A stretch of DNA of 32,664 nt from Cytophagaceae bacterium (lineage in GTDB: Bacteria; Bacteroidota; Bacteroidia; Cytophagales; Flexibacteraceae), in contig CANETC010000017.1 in assembly GCA_947441055.1 (NCBI GenBank), positions 1-32,664 of the forward strand, written 5' to 3'. Made by a program: the position numbers and the translations under genes. Of the stretch, positions 1-10,000 are shown piece after piece. The notes beneath the pieces are model-generated. The model was not told the DNA's origin and made no database searches. It saw only the letters and a program-made list of their open reading frames with translations. The number at the start of each line of letters is the position of its first letter. The stretch's first letter is position 1.

Positions 1-524
1 ATATAGCTACGATTGACTTTGCCATGAAATCAATCGGCGGTTTCCCAATGGGACCATTTGAGTTGATGGACTTTATTGGGCATGATGTCAATTACACCGT
101 AACCGAAACCGTGTTTCATGCATTCTTCTGCGACCCGCGTTACATGCCATCCTTTACACAAAAACGGCTGATGGAAGCAGGATTCCTGGGAAGAAAATCC
201 GGACGCGGGTTTTATGATTATTCAGAAGGCGCAATGAAACCACCTCACCGGGAAGAGCACTTCCTCTTGAAGTTGATTTTCGACCGTATTTTAGCCATGC
301 TCATCAACGAGGCGGCAGAGGCATTGCATTATGGAATTGCAGGCAAAGAAGACATCGACATCGCCATGACAAAAGGCGTAAATTACCCCAAGGGTTTATT
401 TGAGTGGGCCGACCAAATAGGTGCTCCAAAAATTGTGGACATACTAGATGAACTTTTTGCCCGATACCACGATCCAAGATACCGCTGTTCTGCCCGACTT
501 CGCCTCATGGCGGAAAAATTCTAA
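1..524 (+). CDS. 3-hydroxyacyl-CoA dehydrogenase, C-terminal part (5' end outside window)
   Basis: The reading frame is open from the first bases, so the gene starts upstream and the NAD-binding Rossmann domain is missing. The visible ~173 residues hold two successive 3-hydroxyacyl-CoA dehydrogenase C-terminal domains. The first contains GGFPMGPFELMDFIG and ends in the typical GRKSGRGFYDY. The second runs from about RILAMLINEAAEAL through GVNYPKGLFEWAD. Two C-terminal domains in tandem are typical of PaaH/PaaC-type 3-hydroxyadipyl-CoA or 3-hydroxybutyryl-CoA dehydrogenases, which oxidise 3-hydroxyacyl-CoA to 3-ketoacyl-CoA with NAD+ in the cytosol. Family assignment is firm; the substrate (phenylacetate pathway or general beta-oxidation) is not decidable from this fragment. 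Confidence 0.88.
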   Translation, partial: IATIDFAMKSIGGFPMGPFELMDFIGHDVNYTVTETVFHAFFCDPRYMPSFTQKRLMEAGFLGRKSGRGFYDYSEGAMKPPHREEHFLLKLIFDRILAMLINEAAEALHYGIAGKEDIDIAMTKGVNYPKGLFEWADQIGAPKIVDILDELFARYHDPRYRCSARLRLMAEKF

Positions 525-558
525 GTTGGATTTAGAGGCCGTAAAACCGGTCTTCTAA

Positions 559-589
559 TTGCCTTTCATGAAATTCATTTGCACCTTTG
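559..589 (+). promoter_or_regulatory. putative Bacteroidota promoter of the DUF4290 gene
   Basis: TTG at 559-561 and CACCTTTG at 582-589 are separated by 20 bp. The second matches the Bacteroidota -7 box TAnnTTTG at all but its first base. Transcription would begin at about 595, which favours the ATG at 601 as the start of the gene, with a very short leader. Confidence 0.45.
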
Positions 590-600
590 CACAATCAAGC

Positions 601-1299
601 ATGGAAAGAAGACCTTATACCCAATCACGAACCCAAACGGTTCCCCACAGCTTCAGGTATTCCAACGAGTTGGAAAATGTTTCCTTTCGTGAATATGGCC
701 GGAACATTCAAAATATGGCACGCCACCTGTTGACAATTGAAGACAGGGAAAGAAGAACCAAGATGGCCATTACACTTGTGGAATTGATGAAGCAGCTCAA
801 CCCCGTAACAGGTGAGCCAAACGATTATTATCAAAAACTTTGGGACCATCTTCATGTAATTACAGGCATGAAACTCGATGTGGATAGTCCTTTTCCAAAG
901 CCAGACAGCGAGGTATTGGTGAAAAAACCAAAGCCCGTTCCATACCTTACCGGAGAAGCGAAGTTTCGCCATTATGGGCGAAATATTGAAGTACTTGTCC
1001 GCCAAGCCATCGAGATAAAAGACGAAGAAGAAAAAGAACAGGCTTCGATTTACCTGTGCCGCTTGATGAAATTATTCGTCCTCACCAACAGCAAAGACAT
1101 GGTAGAAGACAATGTAGTTCTGGAAAGCCTGAGGAAATTATCCAATGGCCTTTTAAAACTTGACCCTGAGAAGGTTGCAGCGTTTAATCTATTAAGCCTC
1201 AACCCAAAAGAAATCACTCAGGCAGTCCCAAGCAATCAGCAAAGAGGCGGTGGAAAGAACCGCAACCAGCGCCATTTTCAGCAAAAGCGTAGAAGATAA
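601..1299 (+). CDS. DUF4290 family protein
   Basis: This 232-residue cytosolic protein matches the Bacteroidota-restricted DUF4290 family. The hallmark segment is REYGRNIQNMARHLLTIEDR, followed by a helical stretch (ITLVELMKQLNP), and a second similar unit RHYGRNIEVLVRQAIEIKDE occurs about 100 residues later. The C-terminus is low complexity and strongly basic (GGGKNRNQRHFQQKRRR), suggesting nucleic-acid or ribosome contact, but this is inference. Start at ATG 601 is chosen over ATG 568 and TTG 559 because a promoter-like element lies at 559-589. The stop is only 3 bp before murA, so the two are probably cotranscribed. No biochemical function is known to me for the family. Confidence 0.82.
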   Translation: MERRPYTQSRTQTVPHSFRYSNELENVSFREYGRNIQNMARHLLTIEDRERRTKMAITLVELMKQLNPVTGEPNDYYQKLWDHLHVITGMKLDVDSPFPKPDSEVLVKKPKPVPYLTGEAKFRHYGRNIEVLVRQAIEIKDEEEKEQASIYLCRLMKLFVLTNSKDMVEDNVVLESLRKLSNGLLKLDPEKVAAFNLLSLNPKEITQAVPSNQQRGGGKNRNQRHFQQKRRR

Positions 1300-1302
1300 T
1301 TC

Positions 1303-2607
1303 ATGACTACCTTCCGAATTAAGGGGGGCACCCAACTTTCGGGTAGCATAGAACCCCAGGGTGCGAAAAATGAGGCATTGCAAATTATTTGCTGTGTTCT
1401 CCTTACTGCAGATCCCGTTACCATCACAAACATTCCCGACATTCGGGATGTAAACAAGTTGATCGAGCTCATTAATTCAATGGGCGTAAAAGTTACCCGG
1501 AACGGCCCCGGATCTGTCACTTTTCAGGCAGATGAGGTAAATCTTGATTATCTGGAAACGACAGAATTTCAAGATAAGGCTTCATCGCTTCGTGGTTCGG
1601 TGATGATCGTTGGACCACTACTGGCACGATTCGGTACTGCAAGAATTCCAAAACCAGGTGGTGATAAAATTGGACGCCGCAGACTCGATACCCATTTCGT
1701 GGGATTGGAGAAATTGGGTGCAAGTTTTGATTACGACCCTGATACTCAGTTTTATCAGGTTCGTGGTAAGCAATTAAAGGGCTGTTACCACTTGCTTGAT
1801 GAAGCATCTGTTACCGGAACAGCAAACATTCTGATGGCTGCAGTTCTGGCAGAAGGAACCACCACTTTATACAACGCAGCTTGCGAGCCATACCTCCAGC
1901 AACTTTCAGCCATGCTCATTCGCATGGGTGCAAAAATTGACGGACACGGATCAAACCTCCTTCGGATAACCGGTGTAAAAGAATTGCATGGCACCGACCA
2001 CCGGATGCTTCCGGATATGATTGAGATTGGCTCTTTCATCGGGATGGCAGCCATCACCAATTCAGATATTACCATCACCAATTGCCGTGTAGATATGCTG
2101 GGTCAAATCCCGGATGTATTTTCCAGACTTGGAATAAAAATGGAAATCAAAGGCGACGACATCCGTGTTTTCGGCAATGAACGCTACGAAATTTCATCCT
2201 TCATCGATGGCTCTACGCTCACAGTTTCGGATGCACCCTGGCCTGGGTTTACTCCCGATTTGTTAAGCATTATTCTGGTAACTGCCACACAGGCAAAAGG
2301 TACTGTTCTGGTTCATCAGAAAATGTTTGAAAGTCGTCTGTTTTTTGTGGACAAACTCATCGACATGGGTGCGCAAATCATTCTTTGTGATCCACACAGG
2401 GCCACAGTGATTGGACTCGACCGCCAGATTCCTTTGAAGGGGATCAGAATGACAAGTCCGGATATCCGCGCAGGTGTTTCCCTTCTTTTGGCGGCCATGA
2501 GTGCCGAAGGCACCAGCATCATTGACAATGTGGAGCAAATTGACCGTGGCTACCAACACATCGACAAACGCCTGAATGCTTTGGGCGCTAAAATTGAGCG
2601 CTTGTAA
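1303..2607 (+). CDS. murA: UDP-N-acetylglucosamine 1-carboxyvinyltransferase
   Basis: MurA transfers enolpyruvate from PEP to UDP-GlcNAc, the first committed step of peptidoglycan synthesis, in the cytosol. The 434-residue length is typical. The N-terminal GAKNEAL motif places the PEP-binding Lys at residue 22, as in E. coli. PGFTPDL (around residue 310) and the late DIRAGVSLLLAAM segment with the conserved Arg are present. The active-site loop reads PKPGGDKIGRRRLD: Asp121 stands where E. coli has the nucleophilic Cys115. This Cys-to-Asp change is known in naturally fosfomycin-resistant MurA enzymes, for example from mycobacteria. The gene starts 3 bp after the DUF4290 gene. Confidence 0.96.
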   Translation: MTTFRIKGGTQLSGSIEPQGAKNEALQIICCVLLTADPVTITNIPDIRDVNKLIELINSMGVKVTRNGPGSVTFQADEVNLDYLETTEFQDKASSLRGSVMIVGPLLARFGTARIPKPGGDKIGRRRLDTHFVGLEKLGASFDYDPDTQFYQVRGKQLKGCYHLLDEASVTGTANILMAAVLAEGTTTLYNAACEPYLQQLSAMLIRMGAKIDGHGSNLLRITGVKELHGTDHRMLPDMIEIGSFIGMAAITNSDITITNCRVDMLGQIPDVFSRLGIKMEIKGDDIRVFGNERYEISSFIDGSTLTVSDAPWPGFTPDLLSIILVTATQAKGTVLVHQKMFESRLFFVDKLIDMGAQIILCDPHRATVIGLDRQIPLKGIRMTSPDIRAGVSLLLAAMSAEGTSIIDNVEQIDRGYQHIDKRLNALGAKIERL

Positions 2608-2628
2608 TTCCATTTAAAATTCAGAGCC

Positions 2629-3276
2629 GTGATTCAAAAAAGGATGAAACCGTATAAGCTGGAAATCAAAATCCTGATTTTTTATGTATCGGTTTTGGTC
2701 ATCTTTATTTTTACCGGAGCCCTATTATTTTTTGGAGTAAAAGATCAAACCAAACTCATTGATCTGGCAAGAGATTATAGTTCAATTATTTTCCCTATTT
2801 CTTTGATTTGGGTTCTATTGGAAAACAGAATCTGGCGCATGCAGCTCATGCAGAATAATAAATCATTTCTGAACATCCCACCTGATTTTCGAGGAAGATG
2901 GGAAGGTGAAATTGAAAGTTCTCTGGAGCCTGAAAAAAAACGCAAATTCGTAATCGAGGTACAGCAGACGCTGACCAAACTTCAAATCACCTCATTTTCA
3001 GAATTCGGAAATTCCAGAAGTATCTTGGCTGAAATTGGTTCTGATGAAGATGAGTCTATTTTTTCTTTGTGCTTTCTATGGCAAGGAGAAATTTCCAGAA
3101 GTTCAGAAATTGGACAGGTTCTCCAAAGGTTTAATGGATACACAATGCTGCATTGGGACAAATCAGTGAAGAATAAAAAGTTTAATGGAACCTATTTCAC
3201 TGACCTACTTCCTTCGCAAACCCATGGAAAGATTGAGCTTACCTGGGTATCTTTTGAACTACAAAACCAGCTTTAG
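2629..3276 (+). CDS. two-TM, beta-strand-rich membrane protein, Cap15-like (S-2TM-beta)
   Basis: The protein has 215 residues. Two hydrophobic helices occupy about residues 12-36 and 50-66, followed by a soluble beta-rich domain from about residue 86. That domain begins FRGRWEGEIES, continues with FVIEVQQTLTKLQITSFSEF and an NSRS element, and ends with FNGTYFTD and GKIELTW. This order matches the SMODS-associated 2TM beta-strand-rich effector family (Cap15), whose beta-barrel binds a cyclic dinucleotide and whose TM helices disrupt the inner membrane in CBASS anti-phage defence. No CD-NTase, Cap2 or Cap3 gene is adjacent; the neighbours are murA (21 bp upstream) and a convergent protease (8 bp). 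The start is GTG at 2629; ATG 2644 is an alternative. The family call rests on pattern recognition only. Confidence 0.6.
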   Translation: MIQKRMKPYKLEIKILIFYVSVLVIFIFTGALLFFGVKDQTKLIDLARDYSSIIFPISLIWVLLENRIWRMQLMQNNKSFLNIPPDFRGRWEGEIESSLEPEKKRKFVIEVQQTLTKLQITSFSEFGNSRSILAEIGSDEDESIFSLCFLWQGEISRSSEIGQVLQRFNGYTMLHWDKSVKNKKFNGTYFTDLLPSQTHGKIELTWVSFELQNQL

Positions 3277-3284
3277 TCTGAAGC

Positions 3285-5546
3285 TTATTTATTGATCAGA
3301 CGAATAAAGGCAGATTCGTTTTTGGATACCAGTCTGATAAAATACTGGCCCGGCTTTATTCCCAACAAATCAATTGAAATTGGATTGCCATCTGATTGGT
3401 AGGAAATTGATTTCACCTGTCGACCTAAAGCATCCATAACTGTCAAATTGATTTCTTCTCCATTCCGAATTCCAATCCATTCCAGTTGAAATTGACCATT
3501 TCCCGGATTGGGATAAACCAAAATTCCTTGTGGGTTTGAGATTGAATGAACGATGCCTGTAGTTGGCGAAAGCAACTCTCTGATTGCCCCCATTGCATTG
3601 ACCTTTCCTTTACCCCAGGTATTACTTCCACCTGCAGGAATCAGCCCGGTATAAGCATCCTTAATGGCTGTTTTGCTTAGCAAGTCCTTGATTTCCTGCG
3701 GACTTAAAGCCGGATTAATCTGAAGCAGCATGGCAATGACTCCACTTGTAAGGGGTGCGGACATTGAAGTTCCGCCAGCCATACCAAATCCATATGTTCG
3801 GTTGTTCAATGGCGAAACAAACTCTGCCACAATGTTGTCATAACTAGAACCTCCAAGCAGGTAATCAGGATCATAAGAACTAACCGAGGATGCAAGTGAC
3901 AGGCCTGGGCCAGCAATGTCTGGCTTTACTCGATTGTCTGCTGTTGGTCCCACGCTGCTAAATGCCGCAATTCGGCCACGGAGATATCCTGTATAGCTAA
4001 GTGCCTGGCCGGAAATATTGGTAAAATTCACCTTGGTATTATAGGCTGCAACCGCAATACCCGAACGGGTGGAAACCAAATCTCCGGTTGTATAAAGTGC
4101 ATCTCCATCCCTTGCCCAGGTAAATGTGTATTTCGAAAAGGCTCCGTAATATCCCGATGTTTTTACCACTACGCCCTGCCAAGCATGAACAGTTCCATTA
4201 CTTGCTTTTACATTGATTCCCACGCGATCCGGAACACGGTTAAGAAATTGGGCCAGCACATGCGGCTTTCCATTAAACTCATTTGCAACTCCGGTAACGG
4301 TTACAAAAAGGGTATCGCCGTTGGTTCCTACAAGCGAAATTAGACGCGTACTGTCATCGAGTCCAATCCACTCGGTACCAGCATAATACGAGCCTCCGTT
4401 GTACAAGGTAAACTGAACTTGAAATGTTTTTCCTGAATCACCCCAGAAATCAATTTTGTTAATCTTGGGATTCAAGGATGAAGAAAAAGTGGTGAATGTA
4501 CTCAGCACCGTATCCGTTGGAGTAAAGGTCTTTCTGATATGAATTTTATTCTGACCATTATTTCCACCTGACAAAACGAAAATACGGCCCGGTCCGGTTA
4601 GGTTGTCCATGGCCTGGCTAAACAAACCATTCCCATCTCTTGGACCAAGCGGACAACCCCAACTTAGGTTTGCCACTGCTGGTTTGCCCACAGATGCCGC
4701 ATACTTAAATGTGTAATTGACACCATCCAGCATATCTGCCATTCCCGTGCTGAGCCAATATTCAGGACTGGGATACAATCCCACAAAAACAAGGTCGGAC
4801 TTGTATGCCACGCCGCGGAATTTTTTGTGATTTCCAGTCGGCCCATTGTAACCAGAACCACTAGCAATTCCACCAACATGGGTCCCATGAATGGTTTCCG
4901 TAATGTCGTATTGCTTGGCTAAAATCGAAGCGGAATCTGCATATTCTGCGCCATAACCAAAAGCAGTTGGCGGAGTTCCACTCCCCTTTTGCTCCCAAAC
5001 CCGACGCACCCGATACTGGCTGAATGCGGTATCATAAAACGCTGGATGTGTATAATCAAAACCGGCATCCACAATTCCAACTACCACCGAATCTCCATTG
5101 AAAGCTTTGGGAAGACCAAGTCCAAGATGAACGGAATCAATGCGGGTTCTTCTTCTTGCAGAATCCAGATCCGCAGCTGCAGGCTGATCCATGTCGATGG
5201 CAACCAAACCTGGCAAGTCGGTGAGCGAAGAAACACGCGAAACCGGAATCCTGACAGTTCGGATATCACCTGCTTTTGTACCAACAAGGCAACCGAGTGC
5301 CTTTAAACTTTCCTCCTGAAATCCAGGACCGATTTTTATAAATGCATTTACAAGAATTTCGCCCTGAACACTGCGGTTGTAAACAAACTGCGTTGGCAAT
5401 CCATGTTCTTTGAATTTGCCATGGTTAAGTTCATAGATGAACTGCTTTGTTGAGGCAGAAATCGAAGGTTTTACCTGATTTGAAAGCTGAGAATAGCTTT
5501 GCTGAACGAGGAAAAGGAAAAAAAAGAAAGATAAAATCCGCTGCAT
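3285..5546 (-). CDS. secreted S8 (subtilisin-like) serine protease with T9SS sorting domain
   Basis: The 753-residue protein has a signal peptide (about residues 1-19, ending QSYSQ), a pro-region and a subtilisin domain. The catalytic triad is Asp160 in GIVDAGFDYTHP (DAG replaces the usual DTG), His220 in HGTHVGG and Ser594 in GGTSMSAP. Asn329 in SGGNNG is the likely oxyanion residue. A long insert (about 340-500) separates the oxyanion region from the Ser motif. The C-terminal ~80 residues start with ILVYPNPGNGQFQLEW and end KPGQYFIRLV...FIRLINK, a type A T9SS sorting domain. The product is therefore expected to cross the outer membrane and act outside the cell. A promoter-like element lies just upstream. 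It is convergent with the Cap15-like gene. Confidence 0.93.
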   Translation of the reverse strand: MQRILSFFFFLFLVQQSYSQLSNQVKPSISASTKQFIYELNHGKFKEHGLPTQFVYNRSVQGEILVNAFIKIGPGFQEESLKALGCLVGTKAGDIRTVRIPVSRVSSLTDLPGLVAIDMDQPAAADLDSARRRTRIDSVHLGLGLPKAFNGDSVVVGIVDAGFDYTHPAFYDTAFSQYRVRRVWEQKGSGTPPTAFGYGAEYADSASILAKQYDITETIHGTHVGGIASGSGYNGPTGNHKKFRGVAYKSDLVFVGLYPSPEYWLSTGMADMLDGVNYTFKYAASVGKPAVANLSWGCPLGPRDGNGLFSQAMDNLTGPGRIFVLSGGNNGQNKIHIRKTFTPTDTVLSTFTTFSSSLNPKINKIDFWGDSGKTFQVQFTLYNGGSYYAGTEWIGLDDSTRLISLVGTNGDTLFVTVTGVANEFNGKPHVLAQFLNRVPDRVGINVKASNGTVHAWQGVVVKTSGYYGAFSKYTFTWARDGDALYTTGDLVSTRSGIAVAAYNTKVNFTNISGQALSYTGYLRGRIAAFSSVGPTADNRVKPDIAGPGLSLASSVSSYDPDYLLGGSSYDNIVAEFVSPLNNRTYGFGMAGGTSMSAPLTSGVIAMLLQINPALSPQEIKDLLSKTAIKDAYTGLIPAGGSNTWGKGKVNAMGAIRELLSPTTGIVHSISNPQGILVYPNPGNGQFQLEWIGIRNGEEINLTVMDALGRQVKSISYQSDGNPISIDLLGIKPGQYFIRLVSKNESAFIRLINK

Positions 5547-5565
5547 GTTTACTCCACTTAAGGAA

Positions 5566-5593
5566 CAAACATAATAAAAAAGCCGGTGGTCAA
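5566..5593 (-). promoter_or_regulatory. putative Bacteroidota promoter of the S8 protease gene
   Basis: On the minus strand TTG (5593-5591) is followed after 17 bp by TATGTTTG (5573-5566), a perfect match to the -7 consensus TAnnTTTG. The ATG at 5546 lies about 20 bp downstream. Confidence 0.5.
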
Positions 5594-5643
5594 TTCATTA
5601 ATAGCTGGAAGGAAAAGACCGAAATTTCCCGCCTAAGGAAGCC

Positions 5644-5961
5644 TCAGTATTTTTGAATACTGTGGTCTATTTCATCCGCATAGGCCAGAATTCCACCTTT
5701 AAGGTTGAAAAGGTTGCGAAATCCGTATTTCTCCTCAAGGTTCATGATGGCAATTCTGGACCGTTGCCCGCTGCGACAATGAACCACTACGGTTTTATCT
5801 TTTGAAATACGGTCATGAAATTCCAGAATAGAACCCACCGGTAACAACTCTCCACCGAGGTTTGCTATGTCGTATTCATATTCCTCGCGAACATCAATCA
5901 GTTGAAAATCCTCCTGACTGTCCTTCATCTGCTTTAGTTCCTGAACCGTAACTTCCTTCAT
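5644..5961 (-). CDS. rhodanese-like single-domain protein
   Basis: A 105-residue protein that is one rhodanese domain with no signal peptide. LIDVREEYEYDIANLGG is the N-terminal rhodanese motif, and the active-site loop HCRSGQRS carries the persulfide-forming Cys62. It ends with LFNLKGGILAYADEID. Rhodaneses of this size (GlpE or the MoeB/ThiF-associated type) transfer sulfane sulfur in the cytosol. No dedicated partner gene is adjacent. It lies 60 bp downstream of the EEP-fold gene on the same strand and could be transcribed with it. Confidence 0.9.
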   Translation of the reverse strand: MKEVTVQELKQMKDSQEDFQLIDVREEYEYDIANLGGELLPVGSILEFHDRISKDKTVVVHCRSGQRSRIAIMNLEEKYGFRNLFNLKGGILAYADEIDHSIQKY

Positions 5962-6021
5962 GGCTTCCTTATTTGAAAAATCTTAGCGCAATATGTCTTT
6001 TTTAGAGAATTAATTATCAAA

Positions 6022-7026
6022 TCAATCACATTGAACTTTAAAGTAAACTGGATAATGATCTGAATAGCCACCAATAAACTTTGGTCCAGCATACGTGCGG
6101 TAAGGCGCACCTTTGTGCCGGGAATATTTATCCTGCATCCAAATAGGATTGTAAATGGCAGTTGAGCTACTCACTACCCGAATCCCTTTTTTGGCATCCG
6201 TCATATTTCTGGAAACCACAAGATTATCTAGCATATTCCAAGCCTCCTTGTAAGAATGGCTTCCTTCTCCTTTTGCAGCAAGTGCCGCTGTAAGATTCAA
6301 TAAATCTGATTTGCCGTCCTGACCTTCTGCTTTAAGGCCAATCGAAACTGAAGCGTCCGATGGTTGGTCATTTAAATCGCCCATCAAGATAAAACGGGCT
6401 TTTGGATCCAATTTTTGGATGGAATCAATGGCAGCTCTGGCAACCAAGGCAGCAGCCATTCGTTTGGCCTTGGATTCTTCCTCGCCACCACGCCTTGAAG
6501 GCCAGTGATTCACGAAAATATGAACAGGCTTTCCATTCAATTTTCCGTTTACCAGCAAAATATCGCGTGTTGGGTAAGCAGAATCGCCTGGAAGCTGAAC
6601 CCGCAGTCCAGTCGAGCCATCCGGTTTAAAATCCGCCAATTTGTAAATCATGGCAACATCGATTCCTCTTTTATCCGGGGAATTGCGATGTACAATTCCA
6701 TAAGCCTTAGCCGCAAGCCTTGGATGGCGGATCAGTTCTTCTAAAACATACTTGTTTTCAACTTCACAAAGGCCCAGAATTGACGGACCACCACCAAGAG
6801 AATCAATCACTTTGGCGAGGTTATCTATTTTGCGGGAAAAGCGTTCGCCATTCCATTTATTTTTTCCCTGAGGAAGAAATTCTTCGTCATCAATTTCAGT
6901 ATCATTGATGGTGTCGTAGAGGTTTTCAACATTGTAAAATGCAATGGTGAATTCCTTTTTCTGGGCCTGCAGAGATGAAAAAAGCAGGCAAAAGGCTGGA
7001 ATTAAAAGACGCTTAATTTGATTCAT
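6022..7026 (-). CDS. secreted endonuclease/exonuclease/phosphatase-fold protein
   Basis: The 334-residue protein has a signal peptide (residues 1-21, ending LQAQ). The EEP-fold metal and catalytic motifs are in order: YNVENLYD (Asn32, Glu34), LCEVEN (around Glu90), VNHWPS (His174), MGDLNDQPSD (Asp217, Asn219) and the terminal GYSDHYPV (Asp323, His324). The full active site is intact, so it should be an active Mg2+-dependent phosphodiesterase. DNA/RNA or a phospho-compound as substrate cannot be separated by sequence alone. The location is the periplasm or outside. Its start lies 8 bp after the stop of the membrane TPR gene, indicating an operon. Confidence 0.9.
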   Translation of the reverse strand: MNQIKRLLIPAFCLLFSSLQAQKKEFTIAFYNVENLYDTINDTEIDDEEFLPQGKNKWNGERFSRKIDNLAKVIDSLGGGPSILGLCEVENKYVLEELIRHPRLAAKAYGIVHRNSPDKRGIDVAMIYKLADFKPDGSTGLRVQLPGDSAYPTRDILLVNGKLNGKPVHIFVNHWPSRRGGEEESKAKRMAAALVARAAIDSIQKLDPKARFILMGDLNDQPSDASVSIGLKAEGQDGKSDLLNLTAALAAKGEGSHSYKEAWNMLDNLVVSRNMTDAKKGIRVVSSSTAIYNPIWMQDKYSRHKGAPYRTYAGPKFIGGYSDHYPVYFKVQCD

Positions 7027-7034
7027 TGTGTTTC

Positions 7035-10000
7035 TCAGGGGATAATATTTTCAGGCAAAGGGAAGTTCTTGGCCTTGAGTTCTGTTTCTAGATATTTTCG
7101 AAAAGCTTCCGCTTCTGCCTTTGAAGTGAGTATTTCAATTCTTGGTAGAGTTTGAAAAGCAAATTCAACCAAGCCAGATCTGATGGCTAAACCTGCAAAC
7201 AACTTGAGGTATGCTGCATTATTGGGATCGAGCTGACTTAGTTCAAGCGACTTCTGATATGCCTGATCTCTTTGGCCATATTTTTCAAGCGCTAAAACCG
7301 AATGAATGGCTTGACGATTATTCAATGGTGCTTCTTGAAGTGTTGAATTGAAAAATTTAATCGCTTCAACACTGTCCTTTTTTGATTCGGCCAAGCGGCC
7401 TAAAACAAATTGATCAAAACCATCCTTGTTGGATTTTTCGAGTTCTTCAAATTTGGAAGATGCCTCTAACACAAGTGGTTTGGCCTGGCGGATCTGGTCT
7501 TGCCATTTTTTGTCTTTCCCGTGGAATCGAACTGCATATCTGTATAAATCCTGGAACCTGAAATTCCGATTTTCCCGATAAGCCTTGTCGAAGCAATATT
7601 TCCAAAGAAAACGCTGGGCCTCTTTATCGCCAGTGAGATGAATCAAATCCTTCAATTGCTGCTCACCAATTTTACTCCAATTGATTTTTATGAAGGCGCT
7701 TTTCTCCGGATCCGAGCGCTGTGCGGCATTATGAAACTGCCCACTTCCGAGTCCATCGGCGAGAATGGTAACCCGAATTCTGTCGCTTTTACTCAAATAG
7801 GGCAAAGCTTCTCTGAAAGCCCAGGCTGCTTCCTGTTGGTTGCCGGCATCCAAACAACTTACGGCATACCAATACCAGGCATTTTTCATTCCCTGCATAG
7901 CAGCTTTGCGGAAATAACCAGAGGCTGTGAGATATGCACCTTGCTCAAAATAAACCTGACCAAGAAGCAAACCAAGGTCAATTTTATTTTTGGTCCCAAG
8001 CTCATAAAGTCTGTTTAAGTCATCCAGCCCTTTTCGGACATTTCCGGTCCGGTAATAAAGCATGGCTTTCCCCATGTCTATTGCCTCAGAATAATATTTC
8101 CTCAAAGAATCACCTTCAAGTGCAACCAAAGATGCCGTTCCAACTGTATCCTGAGAAATTGCCTTATTAACAAGCGCGTGGTATAAAACAAATGCCTGCA
8201 TTTCTTCGGGAATATCCTTAAAAAAGCGGACAGCATCTGAAATCCCTGAAGCCTTTTCACCTGCGAGATTGGCAAAAACAATATCATTGTTGAGACCTGC
8301 CCAATCCCCATCTGCACCAGAACCAGGGTCTTTACTGGGAAGTCCATCTTTCTCTTTTCCCTGACTGAGATAATGAAATCCCAGATTTACTTTTCCTTCC
8401 AGGGAAGCATTGGGACTTTGAGAAGCCAATGAAAAATAATGCCTCGCAGAATCTGGATAAATCGTGTTGCTGAAAGCCACTCCGATGTTGTTCAGCAGGC
8501 GACCATCCTGTGGAAAATTCTTTATACCCTTTTGAAGGCAAAGCAATTCCTCGAGATTTTGACCTTTTTGCCGGTACACCTGGGCCATGGCAAGAACTGC
8601 CTCCGGACTTGGATTTTTTTCCAATGAAGTCTCAGCAGATCTGCGGGCCATTTCCAAATTTCCAGTTTCCAGATAAAGGCCTGCCAAACTCAAATTAGAC
8701 CGTTGATTTCTCGATTCCATGCTGAGAGCCTGCTTGTAGAATTCTTCCGCCATTACCGCTTTTCCGCTAAGCCTTGCATGATCTCCAGCAAAAACAAACC
8801 TGGCAGCGAGTGTCTGATAAAGTGGAAAATAGCCACTGTTAAACATAAAAATTATCACGCCTGCGATTCCAAAAACCGGAATGGCCGAAACTGGCATATA
8901 ACGAGGTCTGAAAATAACCTGATGAACCCTGAGCCCATGGCCCATCAAATCAAAGAAATTTATGAGCACATAAAGGAAGAAACTCAGACCCATACAAAAA
9001 TGAATGAGGGTAATTCCATCCTCAAGTACTTCAATTATAAGGTCATTCGCAGATGCAAACCCAATCGCAGAAGTGAGCAAAAACAAAACCGCAAGCCCAA
9101 CATATAATCCTGAAATTCCTGTAATAAACCCAGGTGTGTTTGGTCCCAATGGTTCTTTTCTTGGAAGCAACCAGAAACCAGCCACCAAAGAAATGAACTG
9201 GAGTAAGAATGGATTCGGATAGAAAATATCAAGAACCAGTTGCCCGGTATTGAATAGGTAAATGAGGATATAATTTGCCAGGTAAAAGACTGAGAATACT
9301 GTAAAATGTAGCCAGCTTTGGGTATTGTTTTCTTCACGGGTAAGCAGCGTAAGAACCCCTTGAAGTATGTCAGTAGCATTTAGAATGATAAAAAGCAGGG
9401 AAGCCAAAATGAGTGGATACCAAAGTGAGGCCAGAATTCCGGAAGTCGCCTGCACTGAAAAATCGTTGATAAAAAAAAGAATTCCCTGTAAGCCATAAAC
9501 CACAATCAGTACCCACCAGCGCCTTGCCAGATTCCAATCTGGTAGCCAATTGGAAATTCCATAAACTGGTAAAACAACAAGTAAAACCAGCAATCCTGTA
9601 ATCCACTGACCTGTAATTCCAAAAGGCGCAAAAGCATCCGGTCCGAACAAAGCGACACCCGTTGATACTGCCGCAAGACCGCCATAGAGCCAAATTCCTG
9701 TAAAATAACTTAGGGAAGCTGTTAAAAGGCTAATGGCCAACAAGAAAACAATTACCGATGAAGTATAAATCCAATCGGGCGGAATTACCTTTCCAAGTGC
9801 GAAGTACTCAGCGAAAGCATAATTGGGCAAGCCGATAGAAAATTCCACAAGGTCAGATGGAATGGCAAAAGCCGGAATGGTTATTTCTTTCGGAATATAA
9901 TCGTGGATGATGCGGATCGTCCAACTACTGCCAAGGAACCATGCCGCAACTGCAAACCCAAGGACCAAAGAAAGCAGGCTCAGGCTCAGGCGCCAGGCTC

